Part shown: piece after piece, positions 1 through 6,118 of the stretch
Layout: each line of letters begins with the position of its first letter
How positions within the stretch are numbered: position 1 is the first letter of the stretch
From: Clostridiales bacterium
Lineage (GTDB): Bacteria; Bacillota; Clostridia; Oscillospirales; Acutalibacteraceae
Length of the DNA stretch: 10,978 nucleotides
NCBI GenBank assembly: GCA_012728445.1
Contig: JAAYFA010000115.1
Span: 1 to 10,978 of the forward strand
Reading direction: 5' to 3'
Made by a program: the position numbers and the translations under genes
The notes under the pieces: model-generated
Database searches by the model: none
Seen by the model: the letters and a program-made list of their open reading frames with translations, nothing else
Told to the model about the DNA's origin: nothing

Positions 1-364
1 CTGCCATTTTACCGATTGAGGTGGTTTTGCCGACACCGTTCACACCGATAACAAGAATAATGGACGGGACTGTTACCATATCCATTTCCTGCTCGCCTTC
101 AAGCATTTCGGCAACAATTTCTTTTATCGCTCCACGCACCGCTTCCGGCGTGCGGAGATTGTCTTTGCTGACTCTTTCGCGCAGTTTTTCGGTGATGTCC
201 GAAGCGGTGTACACACCCACATCGCCCATGATAAGAATTTCTTCAAGCTCGTCAAAAAAATCATCATCAATTTCCGTCCGACCGCGTAAAACCAGATCAA
301 TGGCCGCCGCCATACTGTCACGGGTCTTTTTTAGGCCCTTATTAATTTTTTTAAAAAATCCCAT
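1..364 (-). CDS. ftsY: FtsY, signal recognition particle receptor (N-terminal part, runs off the left edge)
   Basis: SRP-receptor GTPase that docks SRP-ribosome complexes at the membrane. The 121 visible residues start MGFFKKINKGLKKTRDS, typical of short Gram-positive FtsY proteins that lack the long acidic A domain of E. coli FtsY. The helical N domain follows (about 20-95, with DDDFFDELEEILIMGDVG), then the G1 P-loop GVNGVGKT at residues 107-114, continuing TSIGKMA at the edge. The rest of the NG domain is outside the window. The ATG at 364 is chosen because GAGGA lies about 9 nt upstream. The upstream neighbour is dapL, 192 nt away, rather than the rnc-smc genes that often precede ftsY. 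The GVNGVGKTT P-loop fits FtsY; Ffh would normally read GLQGSGKTT. Confidence 0.95.
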   Translation of the reverse strand, partial: MGFFKKINKGLKKTRDSMAAAIDLVLRGRTEIDDDFFDELEEILIMGDVGVYTASDITEKLRERVSKDNLRTPEAVRGAIKEIVAEMLEGEQEMDMVTVPSIILVIGVNGVGKTTSIGKMA

Positions 365-446
365 TATTCCGTCCTCGGTTTCTGTTGTTTATTCGTCGTT
401 TGCGCAGTGGCACGGCGGTCATTCCCCACGGAGCTCGAGTAGGCAC

Positions 447-481
447 AAATACTCCTCATCCTCTCGGAGTTCGGAGTATTT
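447..481 (-). terminator. Inverted repeat between dapL and ftsY, possible terminator
   Basis: Perfect 9-bp arms (AAATACTCC at 447-455, GGAGTATTT at 473-481) enclose a 17-nt loop. It lies downstream of dapL and upstream of ftsY, both on the minus strand, so it may end or attenuate the dnaA-dapF-dapL transcript. On the minus strand only a short T run follows the stem (ATTTGTG). The better T run is on the plus strand (ATTTTTCT), where no gene needs it. Terminator function is therefore an inference; the inverted repeat itself is certain. No convincing ftsY promoter was seen in this 192-nt gap. Confidence 0.4.
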
Positions 482-556
482 TTCTATCGTTTAAAGTGCA
501 ATGCCTATAAGCCCAAACGCTTGGCCATTTCTTCGTAAGCTTCCTCGTAGAACTCT

Positions 557-1765
557 TTAGAATGCACTCTTTATGCGTGCAACGGCTTCCAAGGTTTTTT
601 CGGTGCTGTTGAACGCCGTTAAGCGGAAAAAGCCTTCACCCGCCGGTCCGAAACCGGAGCCGGGCGTGCCGACAACTTGCACTTTGTTAAGAAGCAGGTC
701 GAAAAACGCCCAGGAGTCAAGCCCTTCGGGCACTTTGAGCCAAACATAGGGTGAGTTGATGCCGCCCCATGTTGTAAAGCCGGCTTCGGCAAGGCCTTTT
801 GTGATTATTTTGGCGTTGTTGAGATAATAATCAATTGTCGCTTGTACTTGCTGCCTGCCTTGCTCGGAATACACCGCTTCAGCCGCCCGCTGTGTTACAT
901 AAGAAACACCGTTGAATTTTGTGGCTTGCCGTCTTGCCCAAAGCTTGTTAATGCTCGTGCCATCGACAACAAGCTCTTTTGGCACCATTGTATAAGCACA
1001 ACGCACACCCGTAAAGCCGGCTGTCTTTGAAAAACTTCTGAATTCAATCGCGCAGGTTTTTGCGACGTCAATTTCATAGATGCTGTGAGTTAAATCCTCC
1101 GTAATAAAGGCCTCATAGGCCGCATCATAAAGAATAATGCTCTCGTTTTCGTTCGCATAGTCTACCCATTTTTTCAGTTCTGCTTTGGTGATGCCCATGC
1201 CTGTTGGGTTATTGGGAAAGCACAGATAAATCAAGTCCACGTGACTTTCAGGCAGTTCCGGCAAAAAATTGTTTTCGGCGGTGCAGGGCAGGTAGACAAT
1301 ATTGCTCCAGCGCCCGTTTTCCAGCAGCTCGCCCGCTCTGCCACCCATTACATTGGTATCAATATAAACCGGGTAAACAGGGTCGCAAATTGCAACTGAG
1401 TTTTCTGTGCCAAAAATATCGCCTATGTTGCCGGTGTCGCTCTTGGCACCGTCGCTGACAAAAATTTCGTCTGAATCCAGCGAAACGCCTCTGCTTAAAA
1501 AATCATGTTCCCTGATTTTCTCCAGCAAAAAATCATACCCGTATTCGGGCGGATAACCATAAAAGCTCTTTTCCACCGACATTTCGTCGACCGCTTTGTG
1601 CATAGCTTCCGTCACAGCAGCCGGTAAAGCGCGCGTAACATCGCCAATACCCAACCGGATAATTTCCGCATCGGGGTTTTTCGCCTTATATTCGTTCACC
1701 TTTTTTCCGATAGGCGAGAAAAGGTAACTGCTTTGCAGCTTTAAAAAGTTTTCGTTAATTTTCAT
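557..1765 (-). CDS. dapL: LL-diaminopimelate aminotransferase
   Basis: PLP-dependent class I/II aminotransferase. It converts L-tetrahydrodipicolinate and glutamate directly to LL-2,6-diaminopimelate, bypassing the acylated DapD/C/E route to lysine and peptidoglycan. The 402-residue protein has family length. Visible landmarks are the N-terminal FSPIGKKVNEYK and RLGIGD segment (about 17-42), CFPNNPTG at 182-189, YDAAYEAF at 213-220 with the cofactor-ring Asp at 214, the Schiff-base lysine K247 in RSFSKTAGFTG, and substrate-carboxylate Arg 381 in FFRLTAF. The ATG has GGGAGG a few bases upstream and follows the dapF stop by only 15 nt, so the two are surely co-transcribed. dapF supplies the next enzymatic step (LL- to meso-DAP), which supports the assignment over a generic aspartate aminotransferase. 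Confidence 0.96.
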   Translation of the reverse strand: MKINENFLKLQSSYLFSPIGKKVNEYKAKNPDAEIIRLGIGDVTRALPAAVTEAMHKAVDEMSVEKSFYGYPPEYGYDFLLEKIREHDFLSRGVSLDSDEIFVSDGAKSDTGNIGDIFGTENSVAICDPVYPVYIDTNVMGGRAGELLENGRWSNIVYLPCTAENNFLPELPESHVDLIYLCFPNNPTGMGITKAELKKWVDYANENESIILYDAAYEAFITEDLTHSIYEIDVAKTCAIEFRSFSKTAGFTGVRCAYTMVPKELVVDGTSINKLWARRQATKFNGVSYVTQRAAEAVYSEQGRQQVQATIDYYLNNAKIITKGLAEAGFTTWGGINSPYVWLKVPEGLDSWAFFDLLLNKVQVVGTPGSGFGPAGEGFFRLTAFNSTEKTLEAVARIKSAF

Positions 1766-1780
1766 GTGAACCTCCCGGTA

Positions 1781-2620
1781 TTATAGGTCAATTTCGCCCG
1801 TGCACACCGTTTCGGCGGGGCCGGTCATATAGATGTCTCCACTTTTTGAATCCCAGCGTATCACGAGTACACCGCCCAAAAGAAGCATGCGGATATCCTC
1901 ATCTTTTTTGCAATGCCCGTTTAAGATGGCGGCTGCAACCGTAGCGCAAGCACCTGTACCACAGGCAAGCGTTTCGCCCGCTCCCCGCTCCCAAACTCGC
2001 ATTTTCAGCGTTTTTGCATCGATCGGCTGCACGAATTCCGTGTTTACTCTGTCCGGAAAAAGTGGATGATGCTCAAATAGCGGCCCGATTTTGTCAACTG
2101 CAAACGCGTGTGTATCCTCAAAAAAAACCACGCAGTGCGGGTTGCCCATTGAAATACAGGTAATGGCATATTCGTCGCCACCGACTTCTATGGTATGGCC
2201 AAGCACAATATCGCCGTCTAAATTGACCGGGATTTTTTTGGGGTCGGTGACAGGTGCGCCCATATTGACACGAGCACTCGTCACCTTGCCGTTTTCGATA
2301 AACATTTTAATGTGCTTAATGCCACTGAGCGTTTCCAACGCGATCTCCGTTTTATCGGTCATCCCATTATCATAAACATATTTTGCCACACAACGCGTTG
2401 CGTTGCCGCACATTTTCGCCTGCGAGCCATCCGAGTTGTACATATCCATTTTAAAGTCGGCAACATCTGACGGTTCAATCAAGACAAGTCCGTCCGCGCC
2501 GATGCCGAAATGTCTGTCGCTAACTTTAACTGCGGTTTCGTTCGGATTCGGCACTTTTTCTTTAAAACAATCTACGTATATATAGTCATTGCCGGCACCT
2601 TGCATTTTTGTAAATTTCAT
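1781..2620 (-). CDS. dapF: Diaminopimelate epimerase
   Basis: Cofactor-independent epimerase that interconverts LL- and meso-diaminopimelate through a two-cysteine mechanism. The protein has 279 residues, the normal family size. It begins MKFTKMQGAGNDYIYVD, the classic DapF opening. The two catalytic cysteines are visible: C71 in KMCGNATRC and C220 in ETLACGTGACA, with GNPHCVVF at 159-166 between the two halves of the pseudo-symmetric fold. An in-frame upstream start at 2686 is possible, but the start at 2620 is preferred. It has AAAGGAAAA about 9 nt upstream, and the extra 22 residues of the longer form have no counterpart in the family. It sits between dnaA (107-nt gap) and dapL (15-nt gap). 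Confidence 0.97.
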   Translation of the reverse strand: MKFTKMQGAGNDYIYVDCFKEKVPNPNETAVKVSDRHFGIGADGLVLIEPSDVADFKMDMYNSDGSQAKMCGNATRCVAKYVYDNGMTDKTEIALETLSGIKHIKMFIENGKVTSARVNMGAPVTDPKKIPVNLDGDIVLGHTIEVGGDEYAITCISMGNPHCVVFFEDTHAFAVDKIGPLFEHHPLFPDRVNTEFVQPIDAKTLKMRVWERGAGETLACGTGACATVAAAILNGHCKKDEDIRMLLLGGVLVIRWDSKSGDIYMTGPAETVCTGEIDL

Positions 2621-2656
2621 TGCGGTGTTTTCCTTTCGTCTTATGTCTTGCTTTAA

Positions 2657-2695
2657 ATATGAATATCGTAACCCTGCCGGGAGCAAAATTCATAT
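2657..2695. repeat. Inverted repeat in the dnaA-dapF gap
   Basis: Perfect 8-bp arms ATATGAAT (2657-2664) and ATTCATAT (2688-2695) flank a GC-rich core. That core can itself fold as CCC-TGCC-GGG (2672-2681). The element lies in the 107 nt between the dnaA stop and the dapF start. It could be a transcript hairpin that separates dnaA and dapF expression, or a binding site. No T run follows it on the minus strand, so a simple terminator is unlikely. No convincing separate dapF promoter was found here. Confidence 0.35.
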
Positions 2696-2727
2696 GAAAT
2701 GTTGCGTTGATTGGTCTTTTTTAGGTT

Positions 2728-4032
2728 TTACTGTTCTTCTTGAATATTTTTCATAATGTCACTAACCGTTGCTTCCAATGAACGGTCGGTTTCAAGCATT
2801 TTCTTCATCTCTTGTAAATTGTAGATGACAGTTGAGTGGTCTCGCCCGCTGAACTCTCTGCCGATTGCTTCTTTGGAAAGGCCGGTGGTTTCGCTCACAA
2901 CATAAATGGCTACCTTGCGCATTTTTGAAGTATTGGCATCGCGCTTTTTTGAGCGGATATCTGCGGCGCTCCCGCCAAAGGTTCTTGCCACTTCTTGCAC
3001 GATTTTTTCAATGGTCACGGGTACGGGCCTGCTGTCGCTCAAAATATCTTTGATGGCATTCTGCGCCGTTGTCGTGTTTTTGGGTGCCCCGTGTATGGTG
3101 ACAACCGCCTGCATTTTTTTAACGGCGCCTTCAAGCTGCCTGATGTTGTTTTTTAAACGTTCCGCAATGTATTGCACCACGTCATCCGGCAGAGGAAAAT
3201 CCATGTAATCGGCTTTGCGTTTGATAATCGCCATGCGCGTTTCAAGGTCGGGCGGCTGAATGTCCGCGAGTAAGCCCCATTCAAAACGTGTTCTGAGCCG
3301 GTCTTCGAGCGTTGCAATTTCTTTTGGCGGACGGTCGGACGACAGGACGATTTGGTGGTTTTGTTGTGTCAAGGCGTTAAACGTGTGGAAAAACTCTTCT
3401 TCTGTGGACGGTTTGCCCGCTATAAACTGAACATCGTCCACAATCAGCAAATCAAGATGGCGATACTTGTCGTGAAAATCGCCCATCGTTTTTTGGGAAA
3501 GATTGTACACGATTTCGTTCGTGAAATTCTCACCGTGGGTGAATATATAGTTGACATTCGGGTTGTTCACCTTAATCTCGTGGCAAATGGCCCGCAAAAG
3601 GTGGGTTTTACCCAAGCCCGAACTGCCGTAAATAAAAAGAGGGTTGTACGCTTTGCCGGGGTTTGCCGCCACAGCTTGCGCTGCTGCATGGGCAAATTTG
3701 TTGGAAGAGCCGACAACAAAGGTGTCAAATGTGTTTTCAATATACTTTGTCTGTAAATCTTCCTGTTTTTCTTTTGCCGGTTTTGCGGCGGCCGGGTCGA
3801 TAAGTACAACCTCGACCTTGAAGCCAAGCACTTTTTCAAATGTACGACAAAGTACATCATAAAATTTTTGTTCAACAATTTTTCGTTTAAATTCAACGAT
3901 GGACAGCACTACTTTGCTACCCTCAAAGCTCTCTAACTCAAGCTCGTTTAGCCAAACATTATATATAACCTCTGAAAGGTTCGCTTTGAGTTCTGCTTTT
4001 ACCAATTCCCATAAGTCTACGAAGGACTCCAT
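2728..4032 (-). CDS. dnaA: Chromosomal replication initiator protein DnaA
   Basis: AAA+ ATPase that binds DnaA boxes and melts oriC. The protein has 434 residues, close to the family norm. Domain I (1-75, LWELVKAELKANLSEVIYNVW) is followed by a short linker to about 95. The AAA+ core starts at YIENTFDTFVVGSSNKFAHA. Walker A GSSGLGKT is at 136-143, Walker B LLIVDD at 195-200, and the RLRTRFEWG arginine segment around 245-253. The C-terminal helix-turn-helix carries the DnaA signature SGRDHSTVIYN (about 395-405). The ATG at 4032 has AAAGGAG 9 nt upstream; an upstream in-frame ATG at 4059 lacks a good ribosome binding site. rpmH diverges upstream, as in many Firmicutes. Downstream come dapF and dapL instead of dnaN, which is unusual. 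Confidence 0.97.
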   Translation of the reverse strand: MESFVDLWELVKAELKANLSEVIYNVWLNELELESFEGSKVVLSIVEFKRKIVEQKFYDVLCRTFEKVLGFKVEVVLIDPAAAKPAKEKQEDLQTKYIENTFDTFVVGSSNKFAHAAAQAVAANPGKAYNPLFIYGSSGLGKTHLLRAICHEIKVNNPNVNYIFTHGENFTNEIVYNLSQKTMGDFHDKYRHLDLLIVDDVQFIAGKPSTEEEFFHTFNALTQQNHQIVLSSDRPPKEIATLEDRLRTRFEWGLLADIQPPDLETRMAIIKRKADYMDFPLPDDVVQYIAERLKNNIRQLEGAVKKMQAVVTIHGAPKNTTTAQNAIKDILSDSRPVPVTIEKIVQEVARTFGGSAADIRSKKRDANTSKMRKVAIYVVSETTGLSKEAIGREFSGRDHSTVIYNLQEMKKMLETDRSLEATVSDIMKNIQEEQ

Positions 4033-4096
4033 AAGTCTATGCTCCTTTTGTGCGGCCATGGCTACTGCGCCTGCCGATAAGGTTGATTTCCAAAGA

Positions 4097-4125
4097 AGTA
4101 TAGCATATATATTATGGCATTTCAA
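4097..4125 (-). promoter_or_regulatory. Promoter of dnaA (probably dnaA-dapF-dapL)
   Basis: On the minus strand, -35 TTGAAA (4125-4120), a 17-bp spacer and -10 TATACT (4102-4097) with a TG extension (TGCTATACT) form a good housekeeping sigma promoter. It predicts a leader of roughly 60 nt before the dnaA start at 4032. The -35 lies in a run of three TTGAA repeats (4121-4137), inside a very AT-rich stretch. Confidence 0.6.
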
Positions 4126-4158
4126 TTCAATTTCAACAATCGCAGTATAAAAAAATGA

Positions 4159-4188
4159 TTGACACGAGCACACTTACTGTTATATAAT
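4159..4188 (+). promoter_or_regulatory. Promoter of the rpmH-rnpA-yidD-yidC-jag operon
   Basis: Consensus -35 TTGACA (4159-4164), an 18-bp spacer and -10 TATAAT (4183-4188). This is the strongest promoter in the window and suits a ribosomal-protein operon. Transcription should start near 4195, leaving a leader of about 80 nt. That leader can form a small stem ACCATC/GATGGT (4223-4228 with 4239-4244). It diverges from the dnaA promoter, the two -35 boxes being about 33 bp apart. Confidence 0.75.
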
Positions 4189-4277
4189 GTCAATTCGCAA
4201 GGTATAATAAGCATAACCATAAACCATCCTTCAATGTTGATGGTATACGGATATATCATGATCGGAGGTTAGTATAG

Positions 4278-4412
4278 ATGAAAAGAACTTATCAACCTAA
4301 AAAACGCCATAGAAGCAAAGTGCACGGTTTCCGCAAAAGAATGGCTGACAAAAGCGGTCGCAAGGTTCTTGCCCGGCGCAGGGCAAAGGGCAGAAAAGCA
4401 CTTTCCGCCTAA
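4278..4412 (+). CDS. rpmH: 50S ribosomal protein L34
   Basis: Small, very basic component of the large ribosomal subunit. The 44 residues begin MKRTYQPKKRHRSKVHGFRK and end in RRAKGRKALSA, an unmistakable L34 of standard length. GGAGG at 4264-4268 precedes the ATG by 9 nt. Its stop codon overlaps the rnpA start (TAATG), so rnpA translation is probably coupled to it. It is first in the rpmH-rnpA-yidD-yidC-jag operon and diverges from dnaA, the conserved Firmicutes order. Confidence 0.98.
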   Translation: MKRTYQPKKRHRSKVHGFRKRMADKSGRKVLARRRAKGRKALSA

Positions 4413-4804
4413 TGACGTCCCCAAATGGGTTCCGGTACCTTTTAGCAGACGGGTTGATTGCTTTGGCGAAGATAACCACACTTAAGCAAAACAGTGATTT
4501 TCGCCGTCTTTACGGACGGGGCAAAGCACACACACATCCTGCGTTGGTCACTTATGTGTTAAAAAACCGCGCGGGAGTTTGTCGTATCGGTATCACAACC
4601 GGCAAAAAACTCGGCTGTGCGGTTGAGCGAAACCGCTGCCGCAGAATCATCAAAGACGCATTCCGCAAAAATGCGCCTTTGTGCAGCGGAGGATGGGATA
4701 TTGTTTTTGTCGCGCGGCATAAAACCAAGCGGCTAAAAAGCACCCAGATAGAATCTATCATGCGCGACCACTTCAAAGCATCGGGTATCATCAAAGATGC
4801 CTAA
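4412..4804 (+). CDS. rnpA: Ribonuclease P protein component
   Basis: Protein subunit of RNase P, which binds the catalytic RNA and helps 5' maturation of pre-tRNAs. The family signature is visible: RIGITTGKKLGCAVERNRCRR in two parts (58-71, 72-78), with the RNR motif at residues 73-75, followed by IIKDAFR. The end DHFKASGIIKDA matches the usual C-terminal helix. From the ATG that overlaps the rpmH stop the protein has 130 residues. The family core begins only around TLKQNSDFRRLY (about 23-34), so this form has some 15-20 extra N-terminal residues. The overlapping ATG has no good Shine-Dalgarno sequence and would rely on coupling. TTG codons at 4454 or 4463 are alternative starts that would give a normal-length protein. 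The function is secure; the exact start is not. Confidence 0.94.
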   Translation: MTSPNGFRYLLADGLIALAKITTLKQNSDFRRLYGRGKAHTHPALVTYVLKNRAGVCRIGITTGKKLGCAVERNRCRRIIKDAFRKNAPLCSGGWDIVFVARHKTKRLKSTQIESIMRDHFKASGIIKDA

Positions 4805-4861
4805 TCGGCTTGTTGGCAAGGTTTTGTCGCGGTAATTTCGATGTGTTTTATGCATTCCAAC

Positions 4862-4885
4862 AAATGCTTACGGAAATGCTTACGG
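4862..4885 (+). repeat. Perfect tandem duplication, 2 x 12 bp
   Basis: The 12-mer AAATGCTTACGG occurs twice back to back (4862-4873, 4874-4885) in the gap between rnpA and yidD. This looks like a recent slippage duplication. It lies in an open frame continuous with yidD, where it preserves the frame (four codons), but I regard it as untranslated leader. No function is evident. Confidence 0.7.
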
Positions 4886-4920
4886 TTTTTAACATGTTGC
4901 GGGAAGGGATGATACGGTCA

Positions 4921-5142
4921 ATGAAACGGTTCATTCTTGCCTGCATACGGTTTTACCAAAAACACATCTCCCCTCGTTTGCCGGAAATGTGTCGCTATTA
5001 CCCATCCTGCTCACACTACGCTGTTGAAGCAATTGAAATTCACGGTGCTTTTAAGGGCGCTGTTCTAGCTTTGCTGCGCCTGTTGCGCTGCAACATACTT
5101 TTTCCCGGTGGCTATGACCCGGTGCCGCCGAAAAAAAGGTAA
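4921..5142 (+). CDS. yidD: YidD, membrane protein insertion efficiency factor
   Basis: Small membrane-associated protein (DUF37/haemolytic-like family) that helps YidC-dependent insertion. From the ATG at 4921 it has 73 residues, the usual length. It opens with an amphipathic helix (MKRFILACIRFYQKHISP), followed by the family core CRYYPSCSHYAVEAIEIHGA and the C-terminal signature FPGGYDPVPPKK, with the conserved cysteines at CRYYPSC and in LLRC. The open frame extends left to 4810, but those residues are not family-like. An ATG at 4909 (77 residues) is an alternative; GGGAAGG lies too close to it and rather far from 4921, so the start is uncertain. It lies between rnpA and yidC (21-nt gap), the textbook order. 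Confidence 0.92.
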   Translation: MKRFILACIRFYQKHISPRLPEMCRYYPSCSHYAVEAIEIHGAFKGAVLALLRLLRCNILFPGGYDPVPPKKR

Positions 5143-5163
5143 CTATGAATACGGAGGCAATTC

Positions 5164-6093
5164 ATGAACGCCATTTATGATATTTTAGGCGTCCCTTTTG
5201 GTTTTGTACTGAAATTAATTTTCGAAGCTGTAAAGAACTACGGTGTTGCGCTTATCATTTTCACGCTCTTCGCACGGCTGCTTATGTTCCCTACCTCTAT
5301 CCATCAGCAAAAGGGAACCGCGAAAACACAAAGACTGCAACCAAAACTGCGCAAAATCCAAGAAAAGTACAAGGGCGACAATAAGAGAATTCAGGAAGAA
5401 ACGCAGGCGCTCTACCAAAGAGAAGGCCACAATCCCATGAACGCGGGCTGTCTACCCATGCTGATTCAAATGCCGATTATCTTCGGGCTGATTGGCGTTA
5501 TTTACAATCCCCTAACGTATGCGCTGGAAATACCCAAAGAGTACATTGATATAATGGCAGCCGCTATTAAGGAAACGTTGCCCGAGCTTGCAAAAAATGC
5601 TCGCACAATCCAGCTGACGATTATTGACCACATCGGTGAGCTGAAAGGTCTTAACATTCCGGTAGACTTCTACAATAAGATTGCCGACTTTAATTTTACA
5701 TTTTTAGGATTGCCACTGGGGGCCACACCGGACAAACTCCATTTCGATAAACTTTGGGCCGTTCCGATTCTTTCGGGCATCACGTCTTTCGCTACGAGCA
5801 TTTTTACTTTTCTCAAACAAAAACAGACGAACCCCGAAATGTCCAAAAACCCCGCTATGGGTTGCATGACCTTCGGTATGCCTTTGTTTTCAACCTACTT
5901 CACATTCCTTTTCCCTGTCGGTATCGGGATTTACTGGATAGCATCCAACGTGTTTGCCTTTGCGCAAACGGTCATTTTAAGCTTTACGCACAGCCCCAAA
6001 AAGATGGTTGCAAAACTCATGGTTGAAGAAACCATACAGCGTCGTTCAAAAGAACAAAACACAAAACTTGTTGCGGCAAGAAAAGAACAGTAG
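5164..6093 (+). CDS. yidC: Membrane protein insertase YidC/OxaA (SpoIIIJ type)
   Basis: Inserts and folds inner-membrane proteins, alone or with SecYEG. The 309-residue protein is the Gram-positive short form without a large periplasmic domain. The first core membrane segment (about 25-43, ALIIFTLFARLLMFP) carries the conserved groove arginine R38. The charged cytoplasmic coiled hairpin follows (about 48-90, KLRKIQEKYKGDNKRIQEE). Next come the NPMNAGCLPMLIQMPIIFGL motif at 90-109, an extracytoplasmic stretch of about 75 residues (120-195), and membrane segments near 198-216 and 234-274. The tail is basic. I see no lipobox cysteine at the N terminus, unlike B. subtilis SpoIIIJ. GGAGG precedes the ATG. 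The stretch at 120-195 is the least conserved part. Confidence 0.96.
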   Translation: MNAIYDILGVPFGFVLKLIFEAVKNYGVALIIFTLFARLLMFPTSIHQQKGTAKTQRLQPKLRKIQEKYKGDNKRIQEETQALYQREGHNPMNAGCLPMLIQMPIIFGLIGVIYNPLTYALEIPKEYIDIMAAAIKETLPELAKNARTIQLTIIDHIGELKGLNIPVDFYNKIADFNFTFLGLPLGATPDKLHFDKLWAVPILSGITSFATSIFTFLKQKQTNPEMSKNPAMGCMTFGMPLFSTYFTFLFPVGIGIYWIASNVFAFAQTVILSFTHSPKKMVAKLMVEETIQRRSKEQNTKLVAARKEQ

Positions 6094-6118
6094 AAAGGAT
6101 AATACAGGTGACATTACT

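Noticed and set aside
349..422. Minus-strand 23-codon basic frame (ATG at 422) running across the ftsY start
   Set aside because: No properly spaced ribosome site, no recognisable sequence, and it overlaps the secure ftsY start in another frame.
21..494. 157-codon plus-strand open frame over the ftsY start
   Set aside because: Low-complexity Ser/Ile-rich translation antisense to ftsY, which has clear family motifs and a ribosome binding site on the other strand.
3352..3756. 134-codon plus-strand frame inside dnaA
   Set aside because: Antisense shadow of a fully conserved dnaA sequence.
4203..4208. Second TATAAT in the rpmH leader as an extra promoter
   Set aside because: No acceptable -35 hexamer 16-18 bp upstream; the TTGACA/TATAAT pair at 4159-4188 is far better.
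4810..4920. N-terminal extension of yidD from a TTG at 4810
   Set aside because: The added residues do not resemble YidD, include the tandem duplication and lack a ribosome site. The 73-residue form matches the family.
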